From Pyxicephalus adspersus (lineage: Eukaryota; Chordata; Amphibia; Anura; Pyxicephalidae): a stretch of DNA of 64,000 nt. Numbering within the stretch: the first letter of the stretch is position 1; every line of letters starts with the position of its first letter. Positions 9,676 to 21,200 of the stretch are shown here, in pieces. The stretch is taken from positions 164,754,048-164,818,047 of the forward strand of contig NC_092858.1 in NCBI RefSeq assembly GCF_032062135.1, in the 5' to 3' direction. Under the pieces are notes generated by a model that did no database searches, was not told the origin of the DNA, and saw nothing but the letters and a program-made list of their open reading frames with translations. A program made the translations under genes and the position numbers.

Positions 9676-11324
9676 AATCTAGCCAAATACTACAGTCCCT
9701 GTCTGCAGTGAGTTCTACGTTTTCTGCAAGTATAATAACTCTGAACCCGCCCAAGTCCCCATAGCACTCCTAAAAAAATTCTTACACCGCAGATGAATTT
9801 TGAAACCAAATTAAGTGAAGACATTCTGGTCAAGTTTTGCTTTAAAATGCATCTAAAAAAGCAGAAAAGAAATAAAATTAAAGAGAAATATTTATTTTTT
9901 CTAAGTCTATCCAAAAACTTATAAAATGTAAAAATATGGGCTTCAAGCATAATAATCTGTCTTGTGATGTTCTTACCTTAATAGGTCCAGCAGACAAGGC
10001 GGGCATTTGCTAAAGATGCTTCCTTGATCACTAGTGACTAGTCACTACTACATACAGGAAGATAGCCAGCAGGGAACATCTCCAATACAAAATAAATTTT
10101 AACCTCAGCCCAAAAGACCAATACATTTAAACAAGGGGAACTTCCTTCATGAAAGGGTCCGAACAATTTTATAATTTTATAAATAGACATTTACAGGTGC
10201 CAACAGATGGAATCAGGGCAGATTTTTTCGTTTTCCTAAGGGCTTTGATGCATGAAATGTTCCTCAATGTCACTGCAATCTAGAATGGGCTCTATAAAAG
10301 ATCAGGACCTCAGCAGATGCAGAAGACCGCAAATTGAAATTGTTTTTTGACAGTTCCCTTTGTGTTCAGCAACATCCCCTGCCTCGCCTACATTTGATTT
10401 GCACAGGAAAGCAACACAGAGATACAGCATATTCTTTATTAACAGGCTATATCATTGTGTATTTTCCGTTAAAGAGCATTGACCAACTGCTCCCCATCCA
10501 CACTCATTACCAGACACCCTGGATCTTGTTTTTTATTACAACCAACTGAACTGCAGCATAGCTTACAAACCTTTGTAATTCATATCTTGCTGGGAATTAA
10601 ACTGGGGACCACGGTGCTTAAGGCCGGGCCAGTTTACCTTTGCAACAGTAGGTATGTATGAATAGTATTGTCAGCAGAAGCAAACAGGCAGCTTTTTCAT
10701 TTACAGTTGTAGGAAATATGTGTTCTGTCCTTGGAAGTTAATATTGATTTAGATGTCAAAGGTTAAATAATCAAAACATTAATCACTCGGGAAAGGGAAA
10801 CTGCATCCTACGTGTGTGTGTGTATAAACCACAAGTGAAATATTTCATATTGCTTTGCATTTTTCCTTTTGTTTAACTTTTTCCAACTTTAAATAACATT
10901 GTGATTGATGCACTAAATGAATATTGTCTGTTCACATAGCAAAGTTAATCTCTCCCTTGCAAGGAATAGTTCACTTAGTAAAGCTTAGTTTAGTAAATTA
11001 GATGAAATTTATATATGCATAAACTTTACCTAGAAATACATTAAAGTGGACTTTCTACTAAAATTCCAGTTTGCTGGTTGCCCCCCTACCCAAATCGCTT
11101 TCTTTATGTAGGTGAAAAAACAACCTGTAAAGAAAGTTAGGATTTTTTTTTGCCATGATTTCTGCATCACTGTGTATGTCACCGCCATTCAAAAGTCCTT
11201 TGGAATGCAAAACAGGCTAAATATCATTAGGAGAAACTCCAAGCCATAGCAAGAGTATATTCCCAGGAGATTTTGCCCACTTTCCAGTCCACAGAACTTT
11301 GGGAGGGCGGTGACATATTATTTA

Positions 11325-11472
11325 TTATTATTATTGTTATTAATAAACAGGATTTATATAGCGCCAAAATATTATGCAGCGCTGTACATTAAATAGGAGT
11401 TGCAAATGACAGACGGATACAGAGAGAGAAGGAGGAGAGGACCTGGCCCCGAAGAGCTTACAATCTAGGAAA
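11325..11472 (-). repeat. SINE 3' tail copy with TTA microsatellite
   Basis: TTATTATTATTATTGTTATT, then ATTTATATAGCGCCAAAATA, TATGCAGCGCTGTACATTAA, TTGCAAATGACAGACGGATA and GAAGAGCTTACAATCTAGG. Inverted relative to the window. Confidence 0.8.
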
Positions 11473-12181
11473 TAATCTTCGCCTAGAAACTGCAGGTGTT
11501 TAAAGGGGGTACAGTAAGTATGATGATTAAATGGTATGTAAAAAGGATCAATGGTAAGGTAAAAGTTTTCTATACAGGTTCATTTATCCCATACCTATGG
11601 TTGATTTAGGGAGGTGAGCTTGTCACAGCAAGCAGAATGTCTTTGTAAATTTGTTACTGGTTATTGGTAAACTCAAATCCAAAAAGCAAAGAGTTTATTC
11701 CAGTGGATAGAACCACACAAATCATTTATTCTGCTCCAAATTGTGAATTTTGCATCCAGGACAATTGACTGCATTGTTGCTGCCGCTTCTAATGCACATT
11801 GCATCCAGTAAAATCGGAGTAAGGACAGGGATAACTGTCAACTGCACAACTGTATGATACTGAAGGCTAGAGGTCTGCTTTAAAGATCATAATAGAATTG
11901 GCAAGATTTGCATTGACCTTGTTTGTTGTTGTCCTATAAAAGGACATTGCTGAACATTAGCAGGATCACCAGGTATTTTATGAACATTTAAAATACTAAA
12001 AAGAACTTTTGAAATGATAGTAGCATGTTAAAGATTATTTTGGGTTTTAGACATTGACACATGGAAAGGTAAATTGTACATGCATCACCTGAATTAAATC
12101 AAGCTTTTCTGTAGAAGTACATGTAAGTGATATAGGAATGTTTGTTGCAGTTTTAACAGTGCACTTTTTTGTTCTTTTCAG

Positions 12182-12285
12182 GATCATGCTTACAGAGCAG
12201 AAAAGAATGATTCTGAGGCCGTGACCAGTGGCTGCCATGGCAAACCTGACTATTCTCCTACTAGTCTGCCATGTGACTTCCCTGG
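12182..12285 (+). CDS. IFNAR2: IFNAR2 coding exon 1: leader end and signal peptide
   Basis: Acceptor TTCTTTTCAG ends at 12181. The ATG at 12237 lies in an almost perfect vertebrate initiation context (GCTGCCATGG). Coding 12237-12285 gives MANLTILLLVCHVTSL, a typical hydrophobic signal segment, then donor gtagga (phase 1). Confidence 0.85.
12186..12224 (+). promoter_or_regulatory. Upstream ORF in the IFNAR2 leader
   Basis: The first ATG in this exon (12186) opens a 12-codon frame, MLTEQKRMILRP, ending at TGA 12222-12224, 12 nt before the main ATG. Another leader ATG at 6831, if transcribed, would run across the splice into this exon and stop after 15 codons. Such frames usually lower main-frame translation; that effect here is inference. 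Confidence 0.55.
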
Positions 12286-15200
12286 GTAGGACTTCATCCT
12301 TACATTGCTATTGCTCACTGTTTTGTACATACGTAACTGCCAGTAAATATGTTCAGTAGGCCAATGCCAAGGTGATGTCCAAGTCCAGTCACGCATAGCC
12401 TCAAAGCAGATTTTAGGTTGCATAGTAGAAATGTTTGCTTTGAGTCACTGCACAATTTAGGAAGCCTGAATGGCTGTTCCCTACAGATCTGCAACCGATC
12501 GACTTCTACTTTTTTTTTTTGTAACCTTCTCCCATAGAGTCTGATATATTAAACCTCTGCAAGACAGAAGATAGACTATTCGGAGAGAAAACCTGGGTGA
12601 TAGAACAAACCTGGAAGTATTTTTTTTAAATCATTTGCTGTTAGTTGGCAAATGCTTTCAAACCGGGCATAAATCTATTCTAGGCTTGCTGGATCATCCA
12701 AGGTCTCCCATGATGGTCTATCTTCTTCTGACTTGGTGAGCTTTAGTAAATCATGCCTATAGAGAGAAGCTGACCGGTTTCTATTGCCAGCAGACGCCTG
12801 ACTATAATGCCTGATGTAGGTGAGATTCATGTTACTGAGATCACAAAGCTATGATAAAACAGTTTACACTTTTCTGATGCAATGAAAACCCAAAGAACGT
12901 AAAAAATCTCTCACATCTGGGTATAGGGAAACATACTACTTCCATCATGCGACAGTGGCTAACCACCAGATCTATCACATGGGGAGAGTTATTAATAGCT
13001 TGCTCAGTAGAATTTTAATCCCTGCAGCCAGAGTGGTGGGAGACATAAAAAGAGGAACATGGTATTTTGTTGAAATTATTCTTATTATGTACTTCTTTAT
13101 AGCACCAACATATTATGCAACACCGCAGAAGCTAAGGGAATGTTACTAGTTGTGTCACAGAGGAGCTCATAATCTAATGCCCCTACCGGGATCATAGTCT
13201 CTCACCCCCACCACGGTCATGTTATTAACCTAATCCAAGTTCTATTTGGGCATTAGCCACTTAGGCTACCAGTATCTTTTTAGGGCCTGGGAGGAATCTC
13301 ACACAAACAGAGAATGTTCAAAACTTCAGCTAGTTTCCCGGCCAAAATCCAGCCACTGAGCCACATTGCTTGTACTTCTCTAAGAAGAGAGATTACCTGG
13401 CTTCTCTATTATAGGGTTGAGTTATTCGTAAAAGAAAATGTGGTCAGGACTGTGCTTCCGATTTATTATAAGAAGCCTGAATGGCTTTGTTGCCTATAAA
13501 TCTGCAACCAATCAGCTTGTACTTTTATTTTTTAACTCTCTCCCATAGGGTCCCATTTATTAACCTCCCTAGAGGTAACACCGAATGTGACTCGGGGTAG
13601 AAAAGTTGCTAAAAGTGGTAACTCCGAGTCACACTCGGGGGATGTTAACCTATGGGAAGGTTAGTAAATAGAGCCTTACCTGATCCGCCGGCGTTCTGCG
13701 CCGTCCTGTGCCACAACTTCCGTCTTCTTTTTTCTTCCTGCTTCTGCATCCGATGACTCACCGGGGAGTTCCTGATGACGTCGGTGCGTGTGTACGTTGC
13801 CGGCGGGGCGGGCCGGGTAATTCAAAATCCATTTGTATTGCATTCAATACAAAATAACTGTATTAAATGCAATACATTGGATTTTTATGTGTAAAAGCAG
13901 TCCATTGTTTTCAAGAAAATTTATTTTACACCATATATATTAGTATGAGTATAATGTGTATTTTTTTTTTATTAAAAAAAAATTAAAAAATTTTTTTTTT
14001 AAATATATAGATTTTTTTTATTTATTCAATTTATTGTTTTTACATGATTTTGTGTTTCAAACTTTATTATACTCATAATCATATAATATACTGTAAAATA
14101 AATTTTCATGAAAAACATTGTACCGCTTTTAGACATATAAAACCGGAAAGAAATGAACCGCTAGGGAGGTTAAAGCTCTCCAAGACTGGAGAAGACTATC
14201 AAGGGAGAACTTGGGTAATCCAGCAAACATGGAATTAATTTCTTAAACTCTGGTAAAAATGTTTTTAATCTTTGACCAAATCTATTCCATGTTTGCTGGA
14301 GGATAGTCTATCTTCTCTAGTTTTGGGGAACATTAATAACTCAGGCCCTTTGTGTGATGAGGCAGCACTGTTTAGGTTTTAAAAATGGATGGGCAGAAGT
14401 ACAAATATTTGGCAGGTAAAACAGTTCCTTTATATCTATGTTTCTTCACTAAGGTTTCTCTAGAGGTTGCTAGGAGTTCTTTGAGCAATGAGCAGTTTGT
14501 TCCTCTTAGGTTAGTTTAACTGATATCAATGATCTTTTTGGCTATTTGTAAGGTGACATTCTTCCCAATGGCCAACAATGTAAGAGGAATTCTTCCCACT
14601 GACCACCACACCAATATACTGTCAGGTTTTTGAAGACTTAAAACTTATTTCAAGGAGTCAAGAATCACTGCTCACTTACTTAAAGCTCTTATTTCAGAAA
14701 ACAAAACTTAAAGTAACTTTCAGTCAGTCACTGACCCAGAACAACCATGCAGAAAGTCAGACTTCTCCTACTTTCATCTTCGGGAAACCATTGGATGAGT
14801 ATGATGGTCAGTTAGCATTGCTCAGGTGGAAAGGTCTCACCATATTCCCTAATGTAGTTCTTAGATAAAAAAAATTGTAAGGAATGCTTTACAGTAGGTC
14901 CCTATACATCAAAGTTATATCACCTACAAAAGCTGTATATAAATAAAATACTGCAAAATAAATGAGCAAATAAATTAAAAAGAAATACGTCTCCCAGGCT
15001 TCTTACATTTCAAGGTGGGCTCTGCTCTGAAGAACTATTTATCTATAAATAGAGAAGGTCATTCCACCCTTTTCACCCATTCATTCCAACAGAAATGGGG
15101 AAATATGTGTTCAAAACCAGAGCCTGACCACAAGTCCAAGTGCTGATTCTGTAAATATGAGAATTCAGAAAGCCTTTGCTGTGCAAATTTGGGAAATAAT

Positions 15201-18200
15201 GTGGGAAGCTGGGCATGAAATACCAAGTTGCATTAGCAATAAGTTTTGTGTAAACTTCCTCATAATTGTGGCTTTCTGTAAAATAAAAATGTTTCTAAAC
15301 CCCAAAACATACAATTTATTTTTCAGGCCACATTGCCTTGTCAAGGACCCAATTAAGGTGGCGTCTCTAAATAATGAATGTGTTCTTCATCTTGAAACTT
15401 GTTATTTAAAGCATAAATGTATAAATTGGGGACAGGTTTGCCTGGAGGCCACCTTAAGGGCATGATCAAACTGGAAATAGATCAAAGGTTCTGTTCATTA
15501 TCCTTTATTTGACTGGCAGCAGTACTGCGCCACTATTTTTGAAAGCAGTATGCAACCTCCAGGTGTAGTTCGCTGCCTCCATAGACTTGAATTGGTACCC
15601 TTTGAAGAAATATTTGCAAATGTTTGCAAATGTATTTTACAAGAAGATTCAATTCACATTTAATTTAAAAAAGTGAACTACTTTGCTAGACTTTTTCAGA
15701 TGCTTGCAAATGCCTAGCAGTGACAGCCTGTAACCAGGTGCCTAGAGGTGCCTGGGAACAGCAAATGCCACGGTCATCTAACATACCCAAGGGTGCAGGA
15801 GAACACCAGAAGCCCAGCAAAACAAAGAAAGGTTTTATATAATCCCATGAGTATAAAGTGCATTCAATGATAACTAGGCTGTAAAGTACCTACAGATGGA
15901 TTAATCATAAAAAATAAAACATGTAATTGGTAAGACTATATAGTGCAGAATATTAGTTTATGTGATATTGACTATATGACACTCACTAATGAATACTTTG
16001 TGATAATTTGACTTTATGACACCCATTGATGGATAATGGGTGAACTTATCCTTTTAAATCTGGTTTCTGATAATAGAGAAACCAACATAAGTGATGAAAA
16101 GTGCACGGTGAGGTCATTAGAGTATCTGAGATCTTTAGACATACGCTGATATGAAATTTTTTGTGCAATACAATTCCTACAATAAAACACCTCATCTTGT
16201 TCTTCTTTTTTTCAGTTTTAGCCATCTTGCAGCCTCCAATAAATCTCAAACTTATCTCCGAAAACTTTCAACACATTCTGACCTGGGACGACCCCAACAA
16301 TGAATCGGTTATCTTCTATAAAGTGGACTGTATACATTATGAGTATGTGTGGGTTAAATGAGTTTTTTTAGGATGTACATTGTGGGGAATAAAGGAAAAT
16401 GCTTCCTTTGTAATGAACAAACCAGAAGCATGGTCACAGAAAAGAGAACCAAAATCAGATGTATCCATATTTTGCAATCATTTTCACTTTTTATTTTTTT
16501 AGTAAAACAACAGTCAATAGCAAAAGCTGTGTCAATATCACAAGCCGGCGCTGTGACCTGACCAAGGATTTCACAGATGTTTTTTCCGAGTATAGTGCAA
16601 TAGTTTATAGCTTCACAGATCAAGAGGTCTCAAGAACGGTCAAAACCAAGCCATTCTTCCCACTTTCACACAGTAAGTATGTTCAGCATAAGCTATAGTC
16701 CTTCACTAGAGTTTGTCTTCTATTGTATGATTTGTGTAAAATCTTCAGCAATCTCTTACAAGTGTCACTAATTAGCCATTTAAAAAGGGTAAAGAATCAT
16801 TGCTTTTGTCAGAACATTCTTATCAAGGTGGATTTTTCCCTCCGATCTAATAATCTATTGTCTGCATCCCATTGGGTTTATTTCCTGTCCTGTTATTGTG
16901 ATAGGAAGTCTTATTGTGGAAATCCCCCCAAATTTTTTCACTTAAATAATTGTCCCTTTACTCATTGTTCTGTGGACAATGATATCATTGTTTATTCCAT
17001 TCTGATAACTAAGGTTACCAAGACAAATACAGAGAGGAACATTCCCAGCAAAGACACAGACTAAAATATATAGGGAATATAATTTTAATAGATTTTCCGA
17101 CATTTGCACAATTGTAGTGTTTTCTTGCTACATCCTATTCTGGTATCTTTAATCTTCTCTATTGCTTTGTTTTCCCAGCATCATTAGGCCCAGCTTTAGT
17201 GGATGTGCGTCCTTGCGATCATTGTATTGAAGTGTCCATCCATCCTCCAATCTCTCATTTGTGGAGCGAAACAAATAAGACCAATGTTACCATGATAAAC
17301 GATGATATCTACCCTATTGTGGAATACATTATCCATTTCGGGCACTCGGAAGAGGTCAGGAGAATGTTATTTTAGCATATTATATTTTATTTGTAATATT
17401 TCTACAGTGCAGTAAAGTTCTGAGATATCAGGCCTGATTTATCAAAGCTCCCAGAGACCAGAAAAGATAGACTATCATCAGCAACCTTGGAACGGATTTC
17501 TTAAAAAATCCATTCCAGGTTTGCTGGATCACCCAGGTTCACTCATGATAGTTTTCCCTCACCATTAATGAAGGGCTTTATTGTATCATGCCCATTGTGT
17601 ACACCTTTTTTTGGCACACCTTTATAATTTGGCCCCTATTGTGTGCCAGAATGTAGCTGTATAACAATGACTGTCCATAACAGCTCGGTGATGTACAATA
17701 AAAAGACGGAGGTTTTGTGGAATTGGCTTTTACCACTATTACTTTTATACAAAACCTATCTAATGGCATGCCAAATCTGCAACACACCCACTTACTAATT
17801 ATGGTGGATATGAAGAAGCAAATTTTAGAATTCGTATGGTACTTGAGGTACATTTATAGTAGCAAAGGGGTTCCCAAACCACCCAGTGAGTAATACTTAG
17901 CCCCTACCACCCAGGATAGCTGTCCCAGTGAGTAATACTTGCCCCTTACCACCCAAGATAGCTGTCTCAATAAGTTATTACTTATTCAGCCCCTACCACA
18001 CAAGATAGCTTACCCAATGAATAATACCTGGCCCTTACCACCCAGGATAGCTGTCCCCTCAAGTAATACTCACCCCCTACCACCCAGGATAGCTGTCCCC
18101 TCGAGTAATACTTGGCCCTTACCACCCAAGATAGCTGTCCCAGTGAGTAATATTCAGCCCCTACCACACAGGTTAGCTGACCCAATGAGTACCACTCACT

Positions 18201-21200
18201 TCTGTAATTCAGTAAATACTAGAGGATACTAAATCCACTATCTTTTCTTTTTAATGCAGCAGAGAACATAAACAGGGAGGCTTTACAAATCCTTGTTCCG
18301 TCATTGTCTGTAATACTTCAAATGTTTGAAGCTCTGTGACCCACCAAATTTAAGTATTTATTGAGGGCCAAAGATCACTTAGGCTTTCTATGTAGTGCTC
18401 CTGCTAGAACATCCCTGTCAGTGCCTTCTTGGAGTAATTAAAGGGTGGATCACTAATGGATAATTGTCAGGAGGAATCGGCTTGCCAGAATAAAAATAAA
18501 CTTGTTTATTCTTGTAGCAGACTTGTTTTGAGGGAAATTATTTTCCTTCCTAATGGTTTTGATCTGCCTTGGAGCACTGGAATTTTGCAATTCAAACCGC
18601 ACAGCTCGTCTTGTTCTTCAATATGACTTTTCAGTCACTAAGGCCTAAAGAAATACCCAATTCTCCTCAATAGGGGAGCAACGTGATTCTGCTGTTTTTC
18701 CACATGATTCCTCATTAGGTGTATTAGCAGCTAACTGTCAGTTTCAGCTTCTAATGCACATTATAGGAATCTCTGTGTGTAGTTAAATCAGAAAAAAACA
18801 ATGTCAGTACTAAAGAGGAGCCTGAACAATTGCAAGACTGAGGTTAGAATTCCATGTTAAACACTTGTTCTCTAATTATAACAGAACATGTACTTAGCGC
18901 TTTAACAAACTTACTAATGAATCCTTCCTAACAATGTTCTTCTCTGTTCCTTTTTAGGATCAGCACTCCAAGCAAGTGTATGATATGGAAAATGCTACAG
19001 TTATTTCAAAACTGCTGCCAAATACAAATTATTGTGTGTCGGTAGATGTAAAAACAAGTCTAAATTTTGCACCTTCCATACCATCTGCACCGAAATGTGT
19101 CACCACAGGGCCCAGCAGAGGTAATAATTTACTTTTTATTTTATAGGTTGTGTATTTGGATCCAAACAGATAAGTAGGAGCTTATTAAAAAATGCATAAA
19201 GTATTTCTTCCCAATTTTAAATCTCTGCATTGAGGGGAAATAAACTCGGAAAGGTTGACATCATAATCCTTTTATTAAGATCCTGGATGAGGGATCCAAA
19301 TCTCTCTCATTTGAAAGCGTACCTAAACTCAGAATCTACCCCTTTTTTTTAAAAAAAAGGGTGCAGCACTGCCCCCTAAGTCTCGATCACCTAGCGCAAA
19401 GCCTCCTGGGATACCTACGCCACGCATCCCGGGAGGCACTTGGGTGCTTCTTTCTGCGCATGCCCGAGTACCTCGAGGAGGAGGAGCCCTTTCGTCAAAG
19501 GGGGGGGGGGGGGGAATACCCGATCTCACGCATGTGCAGTGAGATCAGCAAGTTTTTTTCCCTAATTATGTCACCCAATTTCGTGCCTGGGTCGGGTGAC
19601 GTAGGAGGAAGAACCCAAACGAAGGGGAGAAAATGGTGGCGCCTGGAGCGCTGGCCTGAAGACAGATACCGGGACGACGCGGGACCTAATGGAGGAGACC
19701 TCTGGACCAATCGACTGCGCTGCGAGATTAAAGCTAAGTGTATTTTTTTTTTGTTTTGGCTGTTTTTGAGTTTGCTGAAGCAGCTTCTCAGAATTTGTGG
19801 ATACTCAGCATTTCAAGGATCTTACAGGAAGCCATGATATCACCCTCTCCAATATCAAAGCTGACGGGAAGGCATGTAAGTATATTTCCTTTATTCAGGT
19901 TTAAGCGATTTAAGTGAGATGAGTGCATTGATTTCATATGGGTAGTGGAGGAGATTAATGTTATAAGTAAGTCTTACCTTTTATTAACTGTGTGCCTGAA
20001 AGAGGAACTGTAAAAGCTGTGTCCAAAAGAAAGGCACAAAAAGTGATTTGTGCTTGCAGGTGACTTCCCATTCCTTGTTTTACCCCATGTGCATGTGCAG
20101 GATCCGCAATCTTGGTAATGACTTATATATGAATTTTCCTCCTGATGACTGCTGTTTTGCAAACTCATGGAAGAAGCATCAGTAGTGAAGTAAAAAATCA
20201 CAGATATACAGAATAAATGAAGCTGTGTGATGCATACATTGCAGATTTGTCTCTAGCAAACAACATATTGTTGTCATTTACATGTCCCAATCTAGGTTTC
20301 TTCAGACTAGCAGTCAGAGGCAACAGTGCCTAAGACCTTGCTGCAGATATACAGCAGCTATGAGACTGTATGCCTATGAATGCTCAAGCACAATTACATA
20401 TCACCATACTACCATAAATTGCAGGAGGAATTCCAGACAAGGTATATATTTGCAGTTCTGCTTGGGCACAATTAACATTTCTAAAAATTGTTAATTCAGA
20501 AAATCTTCACTTTTAAGTTAAAGCATAAACGCAAGAATAAATGTATAATATTATATTACAGCTTACCTGTCCTTATATGTGATGGCTGCATTTATTATGA
20601 TTATTATTATTATTATTATTATTAATGAACAGGATTTATATAGCGCCAACATATTAGGCGGCGCTTTACACTAAATAGGGGTTGCAAATGACAGATCGAT
20701 ACAGACCGTGACACAGAAGGAAAGGACCCTGCCCCGAAGAGCTTACAATCTAAGAGGTGAAGGAAGTATCATACAATAGGAGGGGCGATATGGAGTGGTG
20801 GGAAGTAGTGAGGCTTTAGGCGACAGAAGATTAGTTTATTTTTTGTTTTATGAACAAACTTGACCAACCTTCAGACAGCAGCACCTGTGGGGAGGGAAGA
20901 ATAGGATGGATTAGTACAGGGGTCAGCAAACTACGGCCTAGGCAGTAGTTTGTTCCGGCCAAACACCCCCTGGCCGTTCAGGCCCAATGCGGGCTGGCAA
21001 CCGGGGGATCGGTCAGGAATCGCTAGGAGCTGCCAGAACCACGAAGCGCTGGTGCCGCCCCCTTGCAGTTGCTCCCCTATTAACCGCGGCCGACATGGCT
21101 ACTTCTGCCGCAGTGTTAAATAGGGAAAGCTCCCTGAAGGAGGAGAGGGATTTCACTTGAGGGGGCGTTCCCTGGTGGTGGATGAAGCCATTAGAGCAGG

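Larger units (their letters stand above)
6850..12181 (+). other. IFNAR2: IFNAR2 leader intron
   Basis: 5.3 kb between the leader exon donor (gtaact) and the acceptor TTCTTTTCAG at 12181. It starts with a GTGTGT-rich stretch (6860-7030) and contains SINE tails, a partial CpG MITE and a TA run. The stretches 7700-8540, 8650-9400 and 9680-11320 hold nothing I can name apart from the TA run. Confidence 0.55.
17355..18957. other. IFNAR2 intron 4
   Basis: 1.6 kb intron holding a foldback MITE (17432-17593) and a short minisatellite (17876-18199). The rest, 18200-18950, shows nothing recognised. Confidence 0.7.

Noticed and set aside
15157..15465. 102-codon open frame in IFNAR2 intron 1
   Set aside because: No receptor motif, no conserved domain recognised and no fitting splice phase between exons 1 and 2.
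17939..18232. Repeat-protein gene suggested by a 97-codon frame
   Set aside because: The frame arises from the minisatellite, is open on both strands, and lies in an IFNAR2 intron.
19361..19837. 158-codon open frame on the + strand
   Set aside because: Falls inside repeat family B; the same repeat occurs at 4612 and 40655 without conserving the frame.
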